A stretch of DNA of 64,000 bases from Hydrogenispora sp. GTDB lineage: Bacteria; Bacillota; UBA4882; UBA10575. The notes beneath the pieces were generated by a model. That model was not told the origin of the DNA. It made no database searches and saw only the letters and a program-made list of their open reading frames with translations. How positions within the stretch are numbered: position 1 is the first letter of the stretch; the number at the start of each line of letters is the position of its first letter. Location: NCBI GenBank assembly GCA_012837705.1, contig DUQQ01000008.1:1-64000 (forward strand), in the 5' to 3' direction. Both the position numbers and the translations under genes were made by a program. Positions 47,246 through 57,943 of the stretch are shown in pieces.

Positions 47246-48187
47246 ATGGAAGAAGTCAGGCACCAACCGGTGATGCCGGTGGAGGTAATCCAGTATCTTG
47301 ACCCCCAACCGGGTGAAGTTATTGTCGATGGGACGATCGGTTTAGGGGGACATAGTCGATTAATCGCTGCGCGGTTGGGGACCGAAGGCACCCTTATTGG
47401 GATTGATCAAGACGGGTCGTCCTTGGCGATTGCCCGCGAAAACCTGGCTTTTTTCTCGGGGCAACTGGTCCTTTTCCATGATAATTTCCGTAATATTGGG
47501 TCAATTGTTCGCCAATCGTTCCCGCAGGGAATCGATGGTCTGCTACTTGATCTCGGGGTCTCATCCCCCCAACTTGATCAGGGGGAGAGGGGGTTCTCCT
47601 ATCAACAAAAGGCCGCTTTGGATATGCGGATGAATCCTGAACAACCCTTCTCCGCAGCGGATCTGGTCAATACTTATTCGCAGGCCGAGTTAACGCGGGT
47701 GATCCGGGAGTACGGTGAAGAGCGGTGGGCCAGTCGGATTGCCCAGTTTATTGTGGAAGCACGAAAAAAAACACCATTGACGACCACTGATCAGTTGGTC
47801 GAGGTGATTAAAGCAGCAATTCCTGCTGGTGCCCGGCGTACCGGACCCCATCCGGCCCGACGTACCTTTCAAGCAATTCGGATCGCCGTAAACCAAGAGT
47901 TAGAAGCCCTCCAGGAAGGCCTTGAGGCCGGAATCGCTTCTCTAAAACCAGGCGGTAGAATAGTCGTAATCAGTTTCCACTCCTTAGAAGATCGGATTGT
48001 GAAAAAAACATTTCGCCAGAAAGCAAAGGCCTGTAACTGTCCTCCTACGCTTCCTGTTTGCCAGTGTGCGGGAAAACCGGAACTGAAGATCTTAACCTCG
48101 CATCCGGTGGTCCCAACCGCCGAAGAGAGCCAAACGAATCCACGTAGTAGAAGCGCCAAACTTCGAGCCGCCTATAAACTGGTCTAG
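47246..48187 (+). CDS. rsmH: 16S rRNA (cytosine1402-N4)-methyltransferase
   Basis: HQPVMPVEVIQYLDPQPGEVIVDGTIGLGGHS, DLGVSSPQLDQGERGFSYQ, RRTFQAIRIAVNQEL, SFHSLEDRIVK. Confidence 0.97.
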   Translation: MEEVRHQPVMPVEVIQYLDPQPGEVIVDGTIGLGGHSRLIAARLGTEGTLIGIDQDGSSLAIARENLAFFSGQLVLFHDNFRNIGSIVRQSFPQGIDGLLLDLGVSSPQLDQGERGFSYQQKAALDMRMNPEQPFSAADLVNTYSQAELTRVIREYGEERWASRIAQFIVEARKKTPLTTTDQLVEVIKAAIPAGARRTGPHPARRTFQAIRIAVNQELEALQEGLEAGIASLKPGGRIVVISFHSLEDRIVKKTFRQKAKACNCPPTLPVCQCAGKPELKILTSHPVVPTAEESQTNPRSRSAKLRAAYKLV

Positions 48188-48209
48188 GTTAGGAAAGGAG
48201 AGCATAAAA

Positions 48210-48692
48210 ATGATCAGGGCAAGTGCGAGAAGATTAACACCCGATCCTCCTCCTAAGGTGCGCACCAAGAAAGTCAGAAAAGTTACCATCAATATGGAAC
48301 AAGTCCGAAAAGTTCTTCGGGTGGGTGGGTTGTTTGTTGTTTTAACGTTAGCAAACGCTTCAATCCAGGCGCTTGTGGCCCAAACCCAGTACCACTTGAA
48401 GGAAGTCCAGGCGGAAATACAGGTGGTGGACCAAAAAATTGGTTGGCTCCAGTATGAGCTAGCCAGCCACCTTTCACAACAACAAATTGCGCGGTTATCG
48501 CGAGAGCGGGAAGAGACGAATCAGAAGGAAGAGAAGGCCCTTGCCCATCATTCACCAAGTCTTGTTCTCCCGCCGACCGTTTTGAAAATTGATCCGGCCA
48601 CCCCGCTTCCGGAAAAAACCCTATCGGCAAAGCTTTATGAGTGGGTGTCCGGAATGGGACGTACCTTAGCCGAAGGAGTACTTGCGGAGTGA
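48210..48692 (+). CDS. ftsL: FtsL/DivIC-like septum formation protein
   Basis: Short N-terminal basic region, one TM, coiled-coil; position between rsmH and the PBP gene. Confidence 0.7.
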   Translation: MIRASARRLTPDPPPKVRTKKVRKVTINMEQVRKVLRVGGLFVVLTLANASIQALVAQTQYHLKEVQAEIQVVDQKIGWLQYELASHLSQQQIARLSREREETNQKEEKALAHHSPSLVLPPTVLKIDPATPLPEKTLSAKLYEWVSGMGRTLAEGVLAE

Positions 48693-48713
48693 AAAGTTAG
48701 GGGAGGTATCCTG

Positions 48714-50837
48714 GTGCCCGGGTTAAATCCATTAATGATCAGAAAAAGAACGACCTTACTTCTATTAGGCATTTTCGGCATAATAGGAATTCTGACAGGT
48801 CGTCTTTTCTATATTCAGGGGATAAAAGCCAGTTACTATCAACACTTAGCAGAGGACCAAAGGCTAAGGGATATTCGGGTCGAACCGATGCGCGGTACGA
48901 TCCTCGACCGGAAAATGAATACCTTAGCCTTTAGTTTCGATACGGAAGCTGTTTATGCCATTCCTTATCAGATCAAGGATCCTTTAGGCGATGCGAAAAT
49001 TATTGCCGAAAAATTAAACCTCTCGGAAAAGGAAGTCTATAGTAAGCTGACGAAGAAAGCATCGTTTGTGTGGTTGAAATTAAAACCTTTACCGGAAGAA
49101 GTACAAAAGATCAAAGAAGCGCGTCTGCCTGGCGTAGAAGTTGCGCAAAAAGCGCAACGCTTTTACCTTCAGGGGAGCTTAGCTGCTCATGTCCTGGGGA
49201 TCTCCGGCATCGATAACCAGGGCTTGGAGGGGATCGAAAAATACTACGACCAATATCTCCGCGGAATTCCCGGCAGCGAACAAGCGGAGTATGATTCCAA
49301 GGGTAATCACATACCTTTGGGCGAACGACGGTTCATCGACGCTCAGAACGGGGCGTCGTTAGTTTTAACCATCGACCACGTCATCCAGTATATTGTTGAA
49401 CGCGAGTTGGAAAAGGCCGTTTTAGAAAATGGGGCGAAAAAAGGGGCCGTCATCCTCATGGACCCGATGACAGGCGAAATCCTTGCTCTTGCCAATTACC
49501 CTTCCTTCGATCCTAATCATTACGCCAAGTATCCCGCGGTGAACCGGCGGAATTGGGTCCTTTCCGATCAGTATGAACCGGGGTCGACATTTAAAATTAT
49601 TACGGCCGCGGCGGCACTGGAAGAAGGCATCGTCCGGCGGGACTCCCGGTTTTTCGATCCGGGTTTTATCGTTGTCGAAGACCGACGGCTTAAATGCTGG
49701 CGCGCAGGAGGACATGGTAGTCAAACCTTTGTCGAAGCGGTGGAGAACTCTTGTAACCCGGTCTTTGCTTCACTTGCCCTCCGTATGGGTCAGCAGAAAT
49801 TTCTCCAATATATTCAGGCTTTCGGCTTTGGCCAGCAAACAGGGATTGACTTTCCTGGAGAAGCGCGCGGCATCATCCCCCCGCTCGCGCGGATTAAAAA
49901 CGTTGAGCTCGCCACGATCGGTTTTGGGCAAGGGATCTCGATCACTCCTTTACAGTTACTCTGCGCGCTGAGCGCCATCGCCAACGGCGGTAAACTACTC
50001 GAGCCTCGATTAGTAAAGGAAATCCGCACCCCCGACGGCAAGGAAGTGATAAAAGAGTTTGAAGTGAAGACAATCCGGCAGGTCATTTCCGAACAAACCG
50101 CCAGAGAGCTGGCTTCCATCTTAACGTCGGTGGTGGAAAACGGTTCGGGAAACCGTGCCCGCATTGCCGGATACCGGGTGGCGGGAAAGACCGGAACGGC
50201 GCAAAAGCCGGGAAAGGGCGGCTACGGGCAAGAACGGATTGCGTCTTTCATCGGTTTTGCCCCGGTTGAAAACCCGAAAGTGGCCGGAATTATTATCTTA
50301 GATGAACCGCAAGGCCCGGTTAAATACGGTGGTGTCATTGCCGCTCCTTTTTTCTCGTCGATCGTCGGAGATGTTCTAAGGTATCTCGAGGTTGAACCCA
50401 GTAGAGAGACGGAAGAACGGCGCCAAAGCTACGAAGATAATTCGGTCGTCGTTCCTAACTTGTTACACTTGCCAAAAGGGGAAGCAATTCAGATTTTGAA
50501 ACAGATGGGATTGACCCATCGTGAACTTGGGGTGGGGGAATATGTTATTGCCCAGAATCCAAAGGCGGGTGTTGCGGTCGAACCGAAGACAACCATCTTA
50601 CTTTATTGTGATGAAGAATCAAGATATCTTAGAGAGCATTCCACGGTTTTAGTACCGAACTTGGCAGGATTTACGCCACAGGAAGCGGCTAAGGCCCTGA
50701 CGGAATTGGGGTTGAAAATAGCGGTTAATGGCTCGGGGATCGCCTATCAGCAAATCCCAGCTGCCGGGACACGGCTTTCTACCGGGGCGACCGTGACGGT
50801 ATACTTTATTGCGCCCGACGCCGGCCGGAACCGCTAG
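48714..50837 (+). CDS. spoVD: SpoVD/FtsI-type penicillin-binding protein with PASTA domains
   Basis: EPGSTFKIITAAAALE (SxxK), ENSCNPVFASLA, GKTGTAQKPGKGG (KTG); two C-terminal PASTA-like repeats (VVVPNLLHLPKGEAI; VLVPNLAGFTPQEAA). Confidence 0.93.
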   Translation: MPGLNPLMIRKRTTLLLLGIFGIIGILTGRLFYIQGIKASYYQHLAEDQRLRDIRVEPMRGTILDRKMNTLAFSFDTEAVYAIPYQIKDPLGDAKIIAEKLNLSEKEVYSKLTKKASFVWLKLKPLPEEVQKIKEARLPGVEVAQKAQRFYLQGSLAAHVLGISGIDNQGLEGIEKYYDQYLRGIPGSEQAEYDSKGNHIPLGERRFIDAQNGASLVLTIDHVIQYIVERELEKAVLENGAKKGAVILMDPMTGEILALANYPSFDPNHYAKYPAVNRRNWVLSDQYEPGSTFKIITAAAALEEGIVRRDSRFFDPGFIVVEDRRLKCWRAGGHGSQTFVEAVENSCNPVFASLALRMGQQKFLQYIQAFGFGQQTGIDFPGEARGIIPPLARIKNVELATIGFGQGISITPLQLLCALSAIANGGKLLEPRLVKEIRTPDGKEVIKEFEVKTIRQVISEQTARELASILTSVVENGSGNRARIAGYRVAGKTGTAQKPGKGGYGQERIASFIGFAPVENPKVAGIIILDEPQGPVKYGGVIAAPFFSSIVGDVLRYLEVEPSRETEERRQSYEDNSVVVPNLLHLPKGEAIQILKQMGLTHRELGVGEYVIAQNPKAGVAVEPKTTILLYCDEESRYLREHSTVLVPNLAGFTPQEAAKALTELGLKIAVNGSGIAYQQIPAAGTRLSTGATVTVYFIAPDAGRNR

Positions 50838-50909
50838 TGGAATAATATGCTAAAAAATGTCAAGAATAGCAGTGGGCGAACAAATTTAAAGTTGAAGGTG
50901 TTACCGATG

Positions 50910-52379
50910 AAGTTAAAAACAATTCTGAAGGGAATTTCGATCCGTCAATTCAATGGCGATCCAAACGTCCAGATTTCAGCGGTTGTTACCAATTCGCAAG
51001 CAGTTACTCCCGGCTCATTATTTATCGCCTTAAAGGGTTCGCGCCATGATGGGCATGATTTTATCGCTGATGCCGTGGCAAAAGGGGCCAGCGCCGTCAT
51101 GGTGGAAGAACCGGTTACGGTGGCGGGAGGAGTAAGTGTCGTTCAGGTCGAAGATACGCAGCGTGCCCAAACGCTGGTGGGGAAGAATTATTACGGGGAT
51201 CCGGCGACCAAACTTAAACTGATTGGGATCACCGGAACGAAAGGGAAAACTACAACGGCCTTTATGATCTACTCTATCTTACAAGCCGCCGGTTTCAAGG
51301 CCGGTCTAATCGGGACCAATTGTAATTTGGTCAACGGGGAAAGGCTTCCCGCCGTAAATACCACCCCTGCATCCCTGGAACTACACCGTCTTTTTGCCGA
51401 GATGGTGAAAGGCCAAACTGAGTATGTGGTGATGGAAGTCTCCTCTCATGCCATTGCACTGGAGCGGATTGCCGGTTTAAATTTTTACCGTGGTGTTTTT
51501 ACCAATATCACCCGCGACCATTTGGATTTCCATCATACTTTTGATGAGTATTTAAAGGTGAAAACCAGGTTTATTACGAACTTATCGTCGGTGGCCGCTA
51601 AAGCCATCATCAACTTGGATGATCCCTACGGCCCCCATATTGCGGCGACGACGGACGCCGAAATTATTAGCTATGGCTTGGAAAAAGAGGCGCTGGTACG
51701 GGCGGAAAACATTAAAACAACCATGAAAGAGACCAAGTTTGATTTGGTTAGCCCCAATGGGACTATCTCCATGCGCCTTAACTTAATAGGCCGCTTTAAT
51801 GTTTATAATGCTTTAGCCGCCAGTGCCGTTGGCTTTTCCCTTGGTCTCCAAGAAGAGACGATCCGTCGCGGACTCGAACAGCTGGAAGGGGTCCCGGGGC
51901 GTTTTGAGCTTGTACCAACCACCGGTGATTATACCGTGGTGATTGATTACGCGCATACACCCGATAGTTTAAAAAATCTGTTGATGACCGCCCGGGCTTT
52001 GGTCAAAAACCGCTTGATTACAGTCTTCGGGTGTGGCGGAAACAGGGACCAAGGGAAAAGGCCGTTGATGGGTGGCATTGCCGCGGAGTTAAGTGACTAT
52101 ACGATCATTACCAATGATAATCCCCGGTGGGAAGACCCGGAAGCCATTGCGGAACAGATTAAAGCCGGGTTTTTGGAAAGAAAGCCCGATGGTGACATTA
52201 CCGTGCTCTTGGACCGGGGTGAGGCAATTCGCAAGGCGGTGTTGATGGCCCAGTCCGGCGATATGGTGGTTATTGCCGGCAAAGGACACGAAACCGATCA
52301 GGATTTTGGCCGCTACAAAAGCCATTTTGATGATAAAGAAGCCGCACAAGCAGCGGTGAAAGAGAAAGAAGAGGCCTAA
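50910..52379 (+). CDS. murE: UDP-MurNAc-tripeptide synthetase MurE (meso-DAP type)
   Basis: GITGTKGKTTTAFMI, VVMEVSSHA, TNDNPRWEDP (DNPR, meso-DAP signature); start at 50910 or 50847. Confidence 0.95.
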   Translation, partial: KLKTILKGISIRQFNGDPNVQISAVVTNSQAVTPGSLFIALKGSRHDGHDFIADAVAKGASAVMVEEPVTVAGGVSVVQVEDTQRAQTLVGKNYYGDPATKLKLIGITGTKGKTTTAFMIYSILQAAGFKAGLIGTNCNLVNGERLPAVNTTPASLELHRLFAEMVKGQTEYVVMEVSSHAIALERIAGLNFYRGVFTNITRDHLDFHHTFDEYLKVKTRFITNLSSVAAKAIINLDDPYGPHIAATTDAEIISYGLEKEALVRAENIKTTMKETKFDLVSPNGTISMRLNLIGRFNVYNALAASAVGFSLGLQEETIRRGLEQLEGVPGRFELVPTTGDYTVVIDYAHTPDSLKNLLMTARALVKNRLITVFGCGGNRDQGKRPLMGGIAAELSDYTIITNDNPRWEDPEAIAEQIKAGFLERKPDGDITVLLDRGEAIRKAVLMAQSGDMVVIAGKGHETDQDFGRYKSHFDDKEAAQAAVKEKEEA

Positions 52380-52384
52380 ACGAG

Positions 52385-53794
52385 ATGCCAAAATTTACAA
52401 TTGAAGAAATAGTTAAAGCAACCAATGGTCTGCTTTTAGCGGGCGGAAGCCAAGCACAGATTACTGGCGTCAGTATTGACAGTAGAAGTCTGGTCCCGGG
52501 GGATGTTTTTTTTGCGTTGAAAGGACCAAATTTTGATGGCCACACTTTTGCCGCGGCAGCCGCGGAGAAGGGTGCGGCGGCGATCGTCAGCGGGCGAGAG
52601 CTTGACCTTCCTCCCACCTGGTCCGGCGCGGTGATCAAAGTACGTGATACCCTGCAGGCTTATGGTGATTTAGCCCACTACCATCGGCAGCGTTATGCCT
52701 GTCCGGTAATCGGTATTACCGGGAGCAATGGCAAAACCACCACGAAAGAGCTGATCGCGGCGGTTTTAGGGGAAAAGTACAACGTAGTCAAGACGGAGAA
52801 AAACTATAATAACGAGATCGGACTACCGCAAACTTTGTTCAAGATGGACAATACAACCGAGGCAGTAGTCGTAGAGATGGGCATGCGCGGTAAAGGTCAG
52901 ATCGCTTATCTGGCAAAGCTGGCGCAACCGACGGTCGGTGTTATTACCAATATTGGTGTGACCCACCTGGAGCTGTTGGGAACGCAGGCAGCCATCGCCG
53001 CCGCTAAGGGTGAACTCATCGATGGTCTTCCCCCGTCGGGACTGGCCGTACTCAACGGCGATGATCCTCTGGTGATTCCGATGGCCACAAAATTTGCGGG
53101 AGAGAGCCTTTTCTATAGTTTAAAAAAGCCGGACGGCTTTGGAAAAATCGAACCTGCCCTCTATCTGGTAGCAGCTACCACCAAAGGGGACCGTGAAGTG
53201 GTGACGGTCGACGGCCGCTGGGGCCAATTTGCTTTTACCCTGCCCTTGCTAGGACGCCACAATATCGCTAATGCTTTGGCGGCGCTTATTGTCGGTCTGT
53301 CTTTGGGCCTAACCCCGGACGAAGCAGTCCGCGGCTTGCAACGGGTCGACTCCGTCGACAATCGGCTCCGGAAAATACAAGTCGGTGGGATTACCGTTTT
53401 GGATGATACGTACAATGCCAGCCCGCCTTCGGTCCAGGCCGCTCTGGAAGTTTTGCATAAATTAAAAAACCCCGGACGTAAAATTGCCGTTTTAGGTGAC
53501 ATGCTTGAACTGGGCACCGTTGCCCGGGAAGCCCACTATAAGACCGGAGAACTTGCCGCTGCATATGGCTGTACGGCCCTGTTTGCGTACGGTCCTTTGT
53601 CGGTGGCAATGGTGGAAGGAGCAACGCAAAAACAAATTTACGCTCGCCATTTCGCCACCAAAGACGAACTTTGGGTGGAGTTGCAGACGTATTTAACTCC
53701 CGGCGATGCGGTTTTATTCAAAGGTTCCCGGGGGATGGCCATGGAAACCCTGGTTGAAAAGGTCATTACCCACAATAAGGGGGGAGAAGAATGA
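52385..53794 (+). CDS. murF: UDP-MurNAc-tripeptide-D-Ala-D-Ala ligase
   Basis: GITGSNGKTTTKELIAAVL, TEKNYNNEIGLPQT, LDDTYNASPPSVQAAL. Confidence 0.96.
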   Translation: MPKFTIEEIVKATNGLLLAGGSQAQITGVSIDSRSLVPGDVFFALKGPNFDGHTFAAAAAEKGAAAIVSGRELDLPPTWSGAVIKVRDTLQAYGDLAHYHRQRYACPVIGITGSNGKTTTKELIAAVLGEKYNVVKTEKNYNNEIGLPQTLFKMDNTTEAVVVEMGMRGKGQIAYLAKLAQPTVGVITNIGVTHLELLGTQAAIAAAKGELIDGLPPSGLAVLNGDDPLVIPMATKFAGESLFYSLKKPDGFGKIEPALYLVAATTKGDREVVTVDGRWGQFAFTLPLLGRHNIANALAALIVGLSLGLTPDEAVRGLQRVDSVDNRLRKIQVGGITVLDDTYNASPPSVQAALEVLHKLKNPGRKIAVLGDMLELGTVAREAHYKTGELAAAYGCTALFAYGPLSVAMVEGATQKQIYARHFATKDELWVELQTYLTPGDAVLFKGSRGMAMETLVEKVITHNKGGEE

Positions 53795-54771
53795 GAATCC
53801 CATGGTTCGGCCTGGCCTTAGCGGCCACTACCGGCTTTTTAATTGTTATTCTGTTCGGGCCTTTTGTCATTCGTCTTTTAACCAAATTAAAGTTCGGGCA
53901 GACGGTACGGAGTGATGGGCCCAAAACCCACCAGACCAAAAGCGGCACGCCGACGATGGGCGGTGTCCTTATTTTGTTCGGGATTACCGCTGGAACCATT
54001 GCCGGACTAGCGGGTAACTGGTCCTACAATCTGCTTTGGACGCTCTTCATCACCCTGGCCTATGGTGGTTTAGGTTTGCTTGATGACCTCTTAATCATCG
54101 TTCTCCACCGGTCTTTAGGCTTAAAAGCCCGTCAAAAACTACTTGGACAAGTGTTCTTTGCGGGACTCTTCGGCTTGTATGTGGTGCAGTCGGGAGTGAT
54201 GGAGACCTTGAAGATCCCCTATTTCAATACACATTTGGCCTTCATCAATCCGGTATTGACTTTTTTATTTGTGGTCTTTACTTTAGTCGCCATGTCAAAC
54301 GCGGTTAATCTCACCGATGGTCTGGATGGTTTAGCCAGCGGCACTACTATGATTGCCGGACTGGCCATGGGTATCTTGGCGCTGGTCCAGGGGGAAGCCG
54401 GACTGGCGATCTTTGCGGCGGCTCTTGCCGGGGCTTGTCTCGGTTTCATCTGGTTTAATGCGCCACCTGCTCAGGTTTTTATGGGGGATACAGGGGCCCT
54501 GGCCCTTGGTGGGGCGCTCGCCGCGATTGGTATACTGTCCCGGACTGCTCTTTTTCTTCCCATTATCGGTGGGGTATTTGTGGCCGAAAATCTCTCCGTC
54601 ATTCTTCAGGTGTTTAGTTTCAAGACGAGAGGAAAACGGATTTTACGGATGGCTCCTTTACACCACCATTATGAGTTAGGCGGGATGTCCGAAAGTAAAG
54701 TGGTGGTTCGGTTTTGGGTTGTTAGCATCTTACTGGCATTATTAGGCCTGGCCGGTTATAGAATAGGATAG
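53791..54771 (+). CDS. mraY: phospho-MurNAc-pentapeptide transferase
   Basis: GTPTMGGVLIL, NLTDGLDGLASG, PLHHHYELGG. Confidence 0.97.
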   Translation: MRIPWFGLALAATTGFLIVILFGPFVIRLLTKLKFGQTVRSDGPKTHQTKSGTPTMGGVLILFGITAGTIAGLAGNWSYNLLWTLFITLAYGGLGLLDDLLIIVLHRSLGLKARQKLLGQVFFAGLFGLYVVQSGVMETLKIPYFNTHLAFINPVLTFLFVVFTLVAMSNAVNLTDGLDGLASGTTMIAGLAMGILALVQGEAGLAIFAAALAGACLGFIWFNAPPAQVFMGDTGALALGGALAAIGILSRTALFLPIIGGVFVAENLSVILQVFSFKTRGKRILRMAPLHHHYELGGMSESKVVVRFWVVSILLALLGLAGYRIG

Positions 54772-54814
54772 GTAGTACAAATTAGGTCGTTATGCTCAGA
54801 AGTGGGGTGAGGAA

Positions 54815-55915
54815 ATGAAAGCTGGAAAACCGGATCTGTTCATCTTTTTAGTGGTCTTGTTTCTGTTAACCCTAGGCGTGGTGATGGTGACCAGCGCAAG
54901 TTTCCCCCGGGCCTTAAGCGATACCGGCGGGGCCGATCCCTTTTCTTTCGGCAAAAAGCAGCTGTTTTTCACCCTTCTTTCCTTGGTCATGATGGTGGTA
55001 ATGATTAACTTTGACTATCATCGGTTTCGCCGCTTTACGGTTTTGTTTGCGATTACGGCCCCGATCTTACTAGTTTTGGTCCTCTTGTTGGGTGACGAAA
55101 TCAACGGGGCGCGGCGGTGGTTTGATCTTAAAATCTTTAATTTTCAACCTTCAGAGTTTGCCAAACTCGCACTCATCTTTGTCCTGGCCCATTATTTAAC
55201 CGAGATTGGGCCAGAGGTGCGTAAATTTTCAACGGGGATGCTCATTCCCCTGATTTATGTGGGCTTAATCTGTGGTTTAGTCATGTTGGAACCGGATTTG
55301 GGGACCACCATTGTTATTTTCTCCATCTTTTTGGCGATGCTTTTTGCCGCGGGCGTGCGGATCAGCCATCTCTTTTTCATTGCCATGACCGCTGTCGCCG
55401 GGGTCGTTGTCTTAATTATCAGAGAACCCTACCGTTTACAGCGCTTTTTTTCCTTTATTGACCCAACGCAAGACCCCCAGGGCGCGGGATGGCAAATTCT
55501 CCAGTCCTTGATGGCCTTAGGTTCCGGTGGGATCATCGGGTTAGGGTTAGGGCGGAGCCGACAGAAGTTTTTCTACTTACCGGAACCCCATACCGATTAT
55601 ATCTATTCGATTATTGGTGAAGAGTTGGGCCTCCTCGGCACCATGCTGGTCTTGTTGCTCTTTCTTTGCCTGGCATGGCGGGGTTATAAAATTGCCTTGT
55701 CGACCAAGGATACTTACGGAAGCCTCTTGGCGGTCGGGATCACCTCTTGGCTTGTGATTCAAGCATTGATCAATATTGCCGTGGTGACCGCCACCATTCC
55801 GGCGACCGGAATTACGCTTCCCCTTTTAAGCTATGGCGGCTCATCATTGGGCTTTACCATGCTGGCGGTCGGTATTTTATTGAATATCTCCCGCAACCCA
55901 CGAGAAAGCCTATAG
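54815..55915 (+). CDS. ftsW: SEDS-family FtsW/SpoVE glycosyltransferase
   Basis: NGARRWFDLKIFNFQPSEFAKLALIF, PHTDYIYSIIGEELGLLG, LPLLSYGGSSLGFTM. Confidence 0.94.
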   Translation: MKAGKPDLFIFLVVLFLLTLGVVMVTSASFPRALSDTGGADPFSFGKKQLFFTLLSLVMMVVMINFDYHRFRRFTVLFAITAPILLVLVLLLGDEINGARRWFDLKIFNFQPSEFAKLALIFVLAHYLTEIGPEVRKFSTGMLIPLIYVGLICGLVMLEPDLGTTIVIFSIFLAMLFAAGVRISHLFFIAMTAVAGVVVLIIREPYRLQRFFSFIDPTQDPQGAGWQILQSLMALGSGGIIGLGLGRSRQKFFYLPEPHTDYIYSIIGEELGLLGTMLVLLLFLCLAWRGYKIALSTKDTYGSLLAVGITSWLVIQALINIAVVTATIPATGITLPLLSYGGSSLGFTMLAVGILLNISRNPRESL

Positions 55916-56083
55916 ATGTTGAGCGGGAATCGGTTCAAACGGGGGACAAACCTGGCCCGTTGTCACTAAGATGATGTCTTTTGCATAAAATACCTACGTC
56001 AAAACTTCGTGTTGAAAGGATCGTCCCGATAGCTCAAGCGCACTCCGGTTTCGTTTTACAATGTAATTAATGATTCGGCAAGA

Positions 56084-57361
56084 ATGGAGGTGACACGGGT
56101 GGAGCAGTTGCATATCGATGGTGGACAGCGGCTGCATGGCCAAGTTCGCATTAGTGGTGCTAAAAATGCGGTTCTCAAACTTATGGCGGCTTCTCTTTTA
56201 GTCGAAAACGAGTGTATTATTCGGAATGTCCCCTTAATTCAGGATGTTTTAACCATGATTGAGGTGTTACGCAGTTTAGGGGTGGAGATTTCCTGGGAGG
56301 AAGAAGCCGTTCTAAGGATAAAACCAAAGAAAGACTTGAACTTCGTCGCTCCGGATGAACTAGTCAGGGAGATGCGCGCCTCCGTTCAGGTGATGGGTCC
56401 GCTACTAACGAAAATTGGCCGGGTTAAACTTTATCAACCCGGGGGCTGTGTCATCGGACAGCGCCCGATCGATTTGCACCTTAAGGGTTTCCAAGCATTA
56501 GGTGCTAATGTTGTGGAAGAGCACGGTTATGTTTATGCAGAGGCGAAAAAGCTCAAAGGGGTCGATATTCACCTTGATTTCCCCAGTGTAGGGGCGACCG
56601 AAAATATAATGGCTGCTGCGATCTTAGCGGAAGGCACGACGGTGATCAAAAATGCGGCCAAAGAACCGGAGATCATCGAAGAACAAAACTTTTATAATCG
56701 TTTAGGGGCCCGCATCAGAGGAGCGGGAACGGATACGATTCGGATTGAAGGCGTGCCGGCTTTGCGATCGATACCGGTCGATTATACCGTTATTCCAGAC
56801 CGGATTGAAGCGGGAACCTATATTTTAGCCGCCGTGATTACCGGTGGGGAGATTACCCTTCTCGATGTGATTCCCGAACATTTCGAAGCTTTGACCTCTA
56901 AGTTGAAAGAGAGTGGGGTCCAAATTGAGATTGACGGTGACACCATGAAAGTTACCGCAGACCGAAAGCTGAATCCCATCGACATTACGGTCTTGCCGTA
57001 TCCAGGGTTTCCCACCGATTTACAGCCGCAAATTACGGCTGTTATGTCCCTGGCCGACGGAACCAGCCTGATTACGGAGAATGTTTTTGGTGCCCGTTTC
57101 CGTTACGTTGATGAATTAGTACGGATGGGTGCCAACATCCGCGTGGAGGGAAGAAGTGCGGTGGTGAAGGGCGTAAAACGCCTGACCGGCGCGGCGGTTA
57201 TCGCTCCGGACCTGCGGGCGGGGGCCGCACTGGTGCTGGCAGGCTTAGCGGCTGAAGGAAAAACCGTAATTGAAGGCGTTCACTATATTGACCGTGGGTA
57301 TGAACGGATCGAAGAGAAATTATCCGCATTAGGTGCGGATATTACCCGGATTACCATTTAA
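56084..57361 (+). CDS. murA: UDP-GlcNAc 1-carboxyvinyltransferase
   Basis: ISGAKNAVLKLMAASLL, PGGCVIGQRPIDLHLKG (catalytic Cys retained). Confidence 0.95.
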   Translation: MEVTRVEQLHIDGGQRLHGQVRISGAKNAVLKLMAASLLVENECIIRNVPLIQDVLTMIEVLRSLGVEISWEEEAVLRIKPKKDLNFVAPDELVREMRASVQVMGPLLTKIGRVKLYQPGGCVIGQRPIDLHLKGFQALGANVVEEHGYVYAEAKKLKGVDIHLDFPSVGATENIMAAAILAEGTTVIKNAAKEPEIIEEQNFYNRLGARIRGAGTDTIRIEGVPALRSIPVDYTVIPDRIEAGTYILAAVITGGEITLLDVIPEHFEALTSKLKESGVQIEIDGDTMKVTADRKLNPIDITVLPYPGFPTDLQPQITAVMSLADGTSLITENVFGARFRYVDELVRMGANIRVEGRSAVVKGVKRLTGAAVIAPDLRAGAALVLAGLAAEGKTVIEGVHYIDRGYERIEEKLSALGADITRITI

Positions 57362-57460
57362 TCAAAATACCTCCCACCGCAATACAAAAAATAAGGAATA
57401 TTTTTCAGGGAAAATCGTAACATTTAAGGAGAGAACTATTTTTCAGGGGGAGGGCTAAAT

Positions 57461-57943
57461 TTGGAAACCAAAAAATCACTGAAGGCCTTTACTTCAATAT
57501 TGACCAAAGTAGCCGGTCTGGTTTTCTTTGCGTTTCTTGCCATATCTTTGGGGGTAATCTTTGGTACCTTATTTAAAGACTGGGTCAGTGAAGACCCATT
57601 GTCTCCGGTTCAAGGACTCAACGAACCATACCAGGAACCGTTGTCGATTAAACTTCCTGATCAGGAAGGACCGAGCGACACCAGTAGTAGTTATTTATAC
57701 TCCGACGATTATTTCCCGGCAGACAAAACGGTCAGCTTTAAAGTTCAGGTCGGCCCCTTCCAAGTAAGGGAAGAAGCCCTTCAGGTTGCTGGCAGTTTGC
57801 AGAGTGAAGGGTATCCAGTGTTTGTCAGTAAAGGTCTGCCTTGTTATGTTCAGGTTGGCGCATTTTCCAATCCGAATAACGCGAGCAACCTCCAGAATGA
57901 ACTCCTGAGTAAAGGTTATTCCGCCTATATTAAAGAAGAATAA
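57461..57943 (+). CDS. single-TM SPOR-domain protein
   Basis: N-terminal TM; VSFKVQVGPFQVREEALQVAGSLQSEGYPVFV...CYVQVGAFSNPNNASNLQNELLSKGYSAYI. Confidence 0.8.
   Translation: METKKSLKAFTSILTKVAGLVFFAFLAISLGVIFGTLFKDWVSEDPLSPVQGLNEPYQEPLSIKLPDQEGPSDTSSSYLYSDDYFPADKTVSFKVQVGPFQVREEALQVAGSLQSEGYPVFVSKGLPCYVQVGAFSNPNNASNLQNELLSKGYSAYIKEE

Noticed and set aside
56440-56480. MurA with Cys-to-Asp fosfomycin-resistance substitution
   Set aside because: Motif reads PGGCVIGQRPIDLH, so the catalytic Cys is present.
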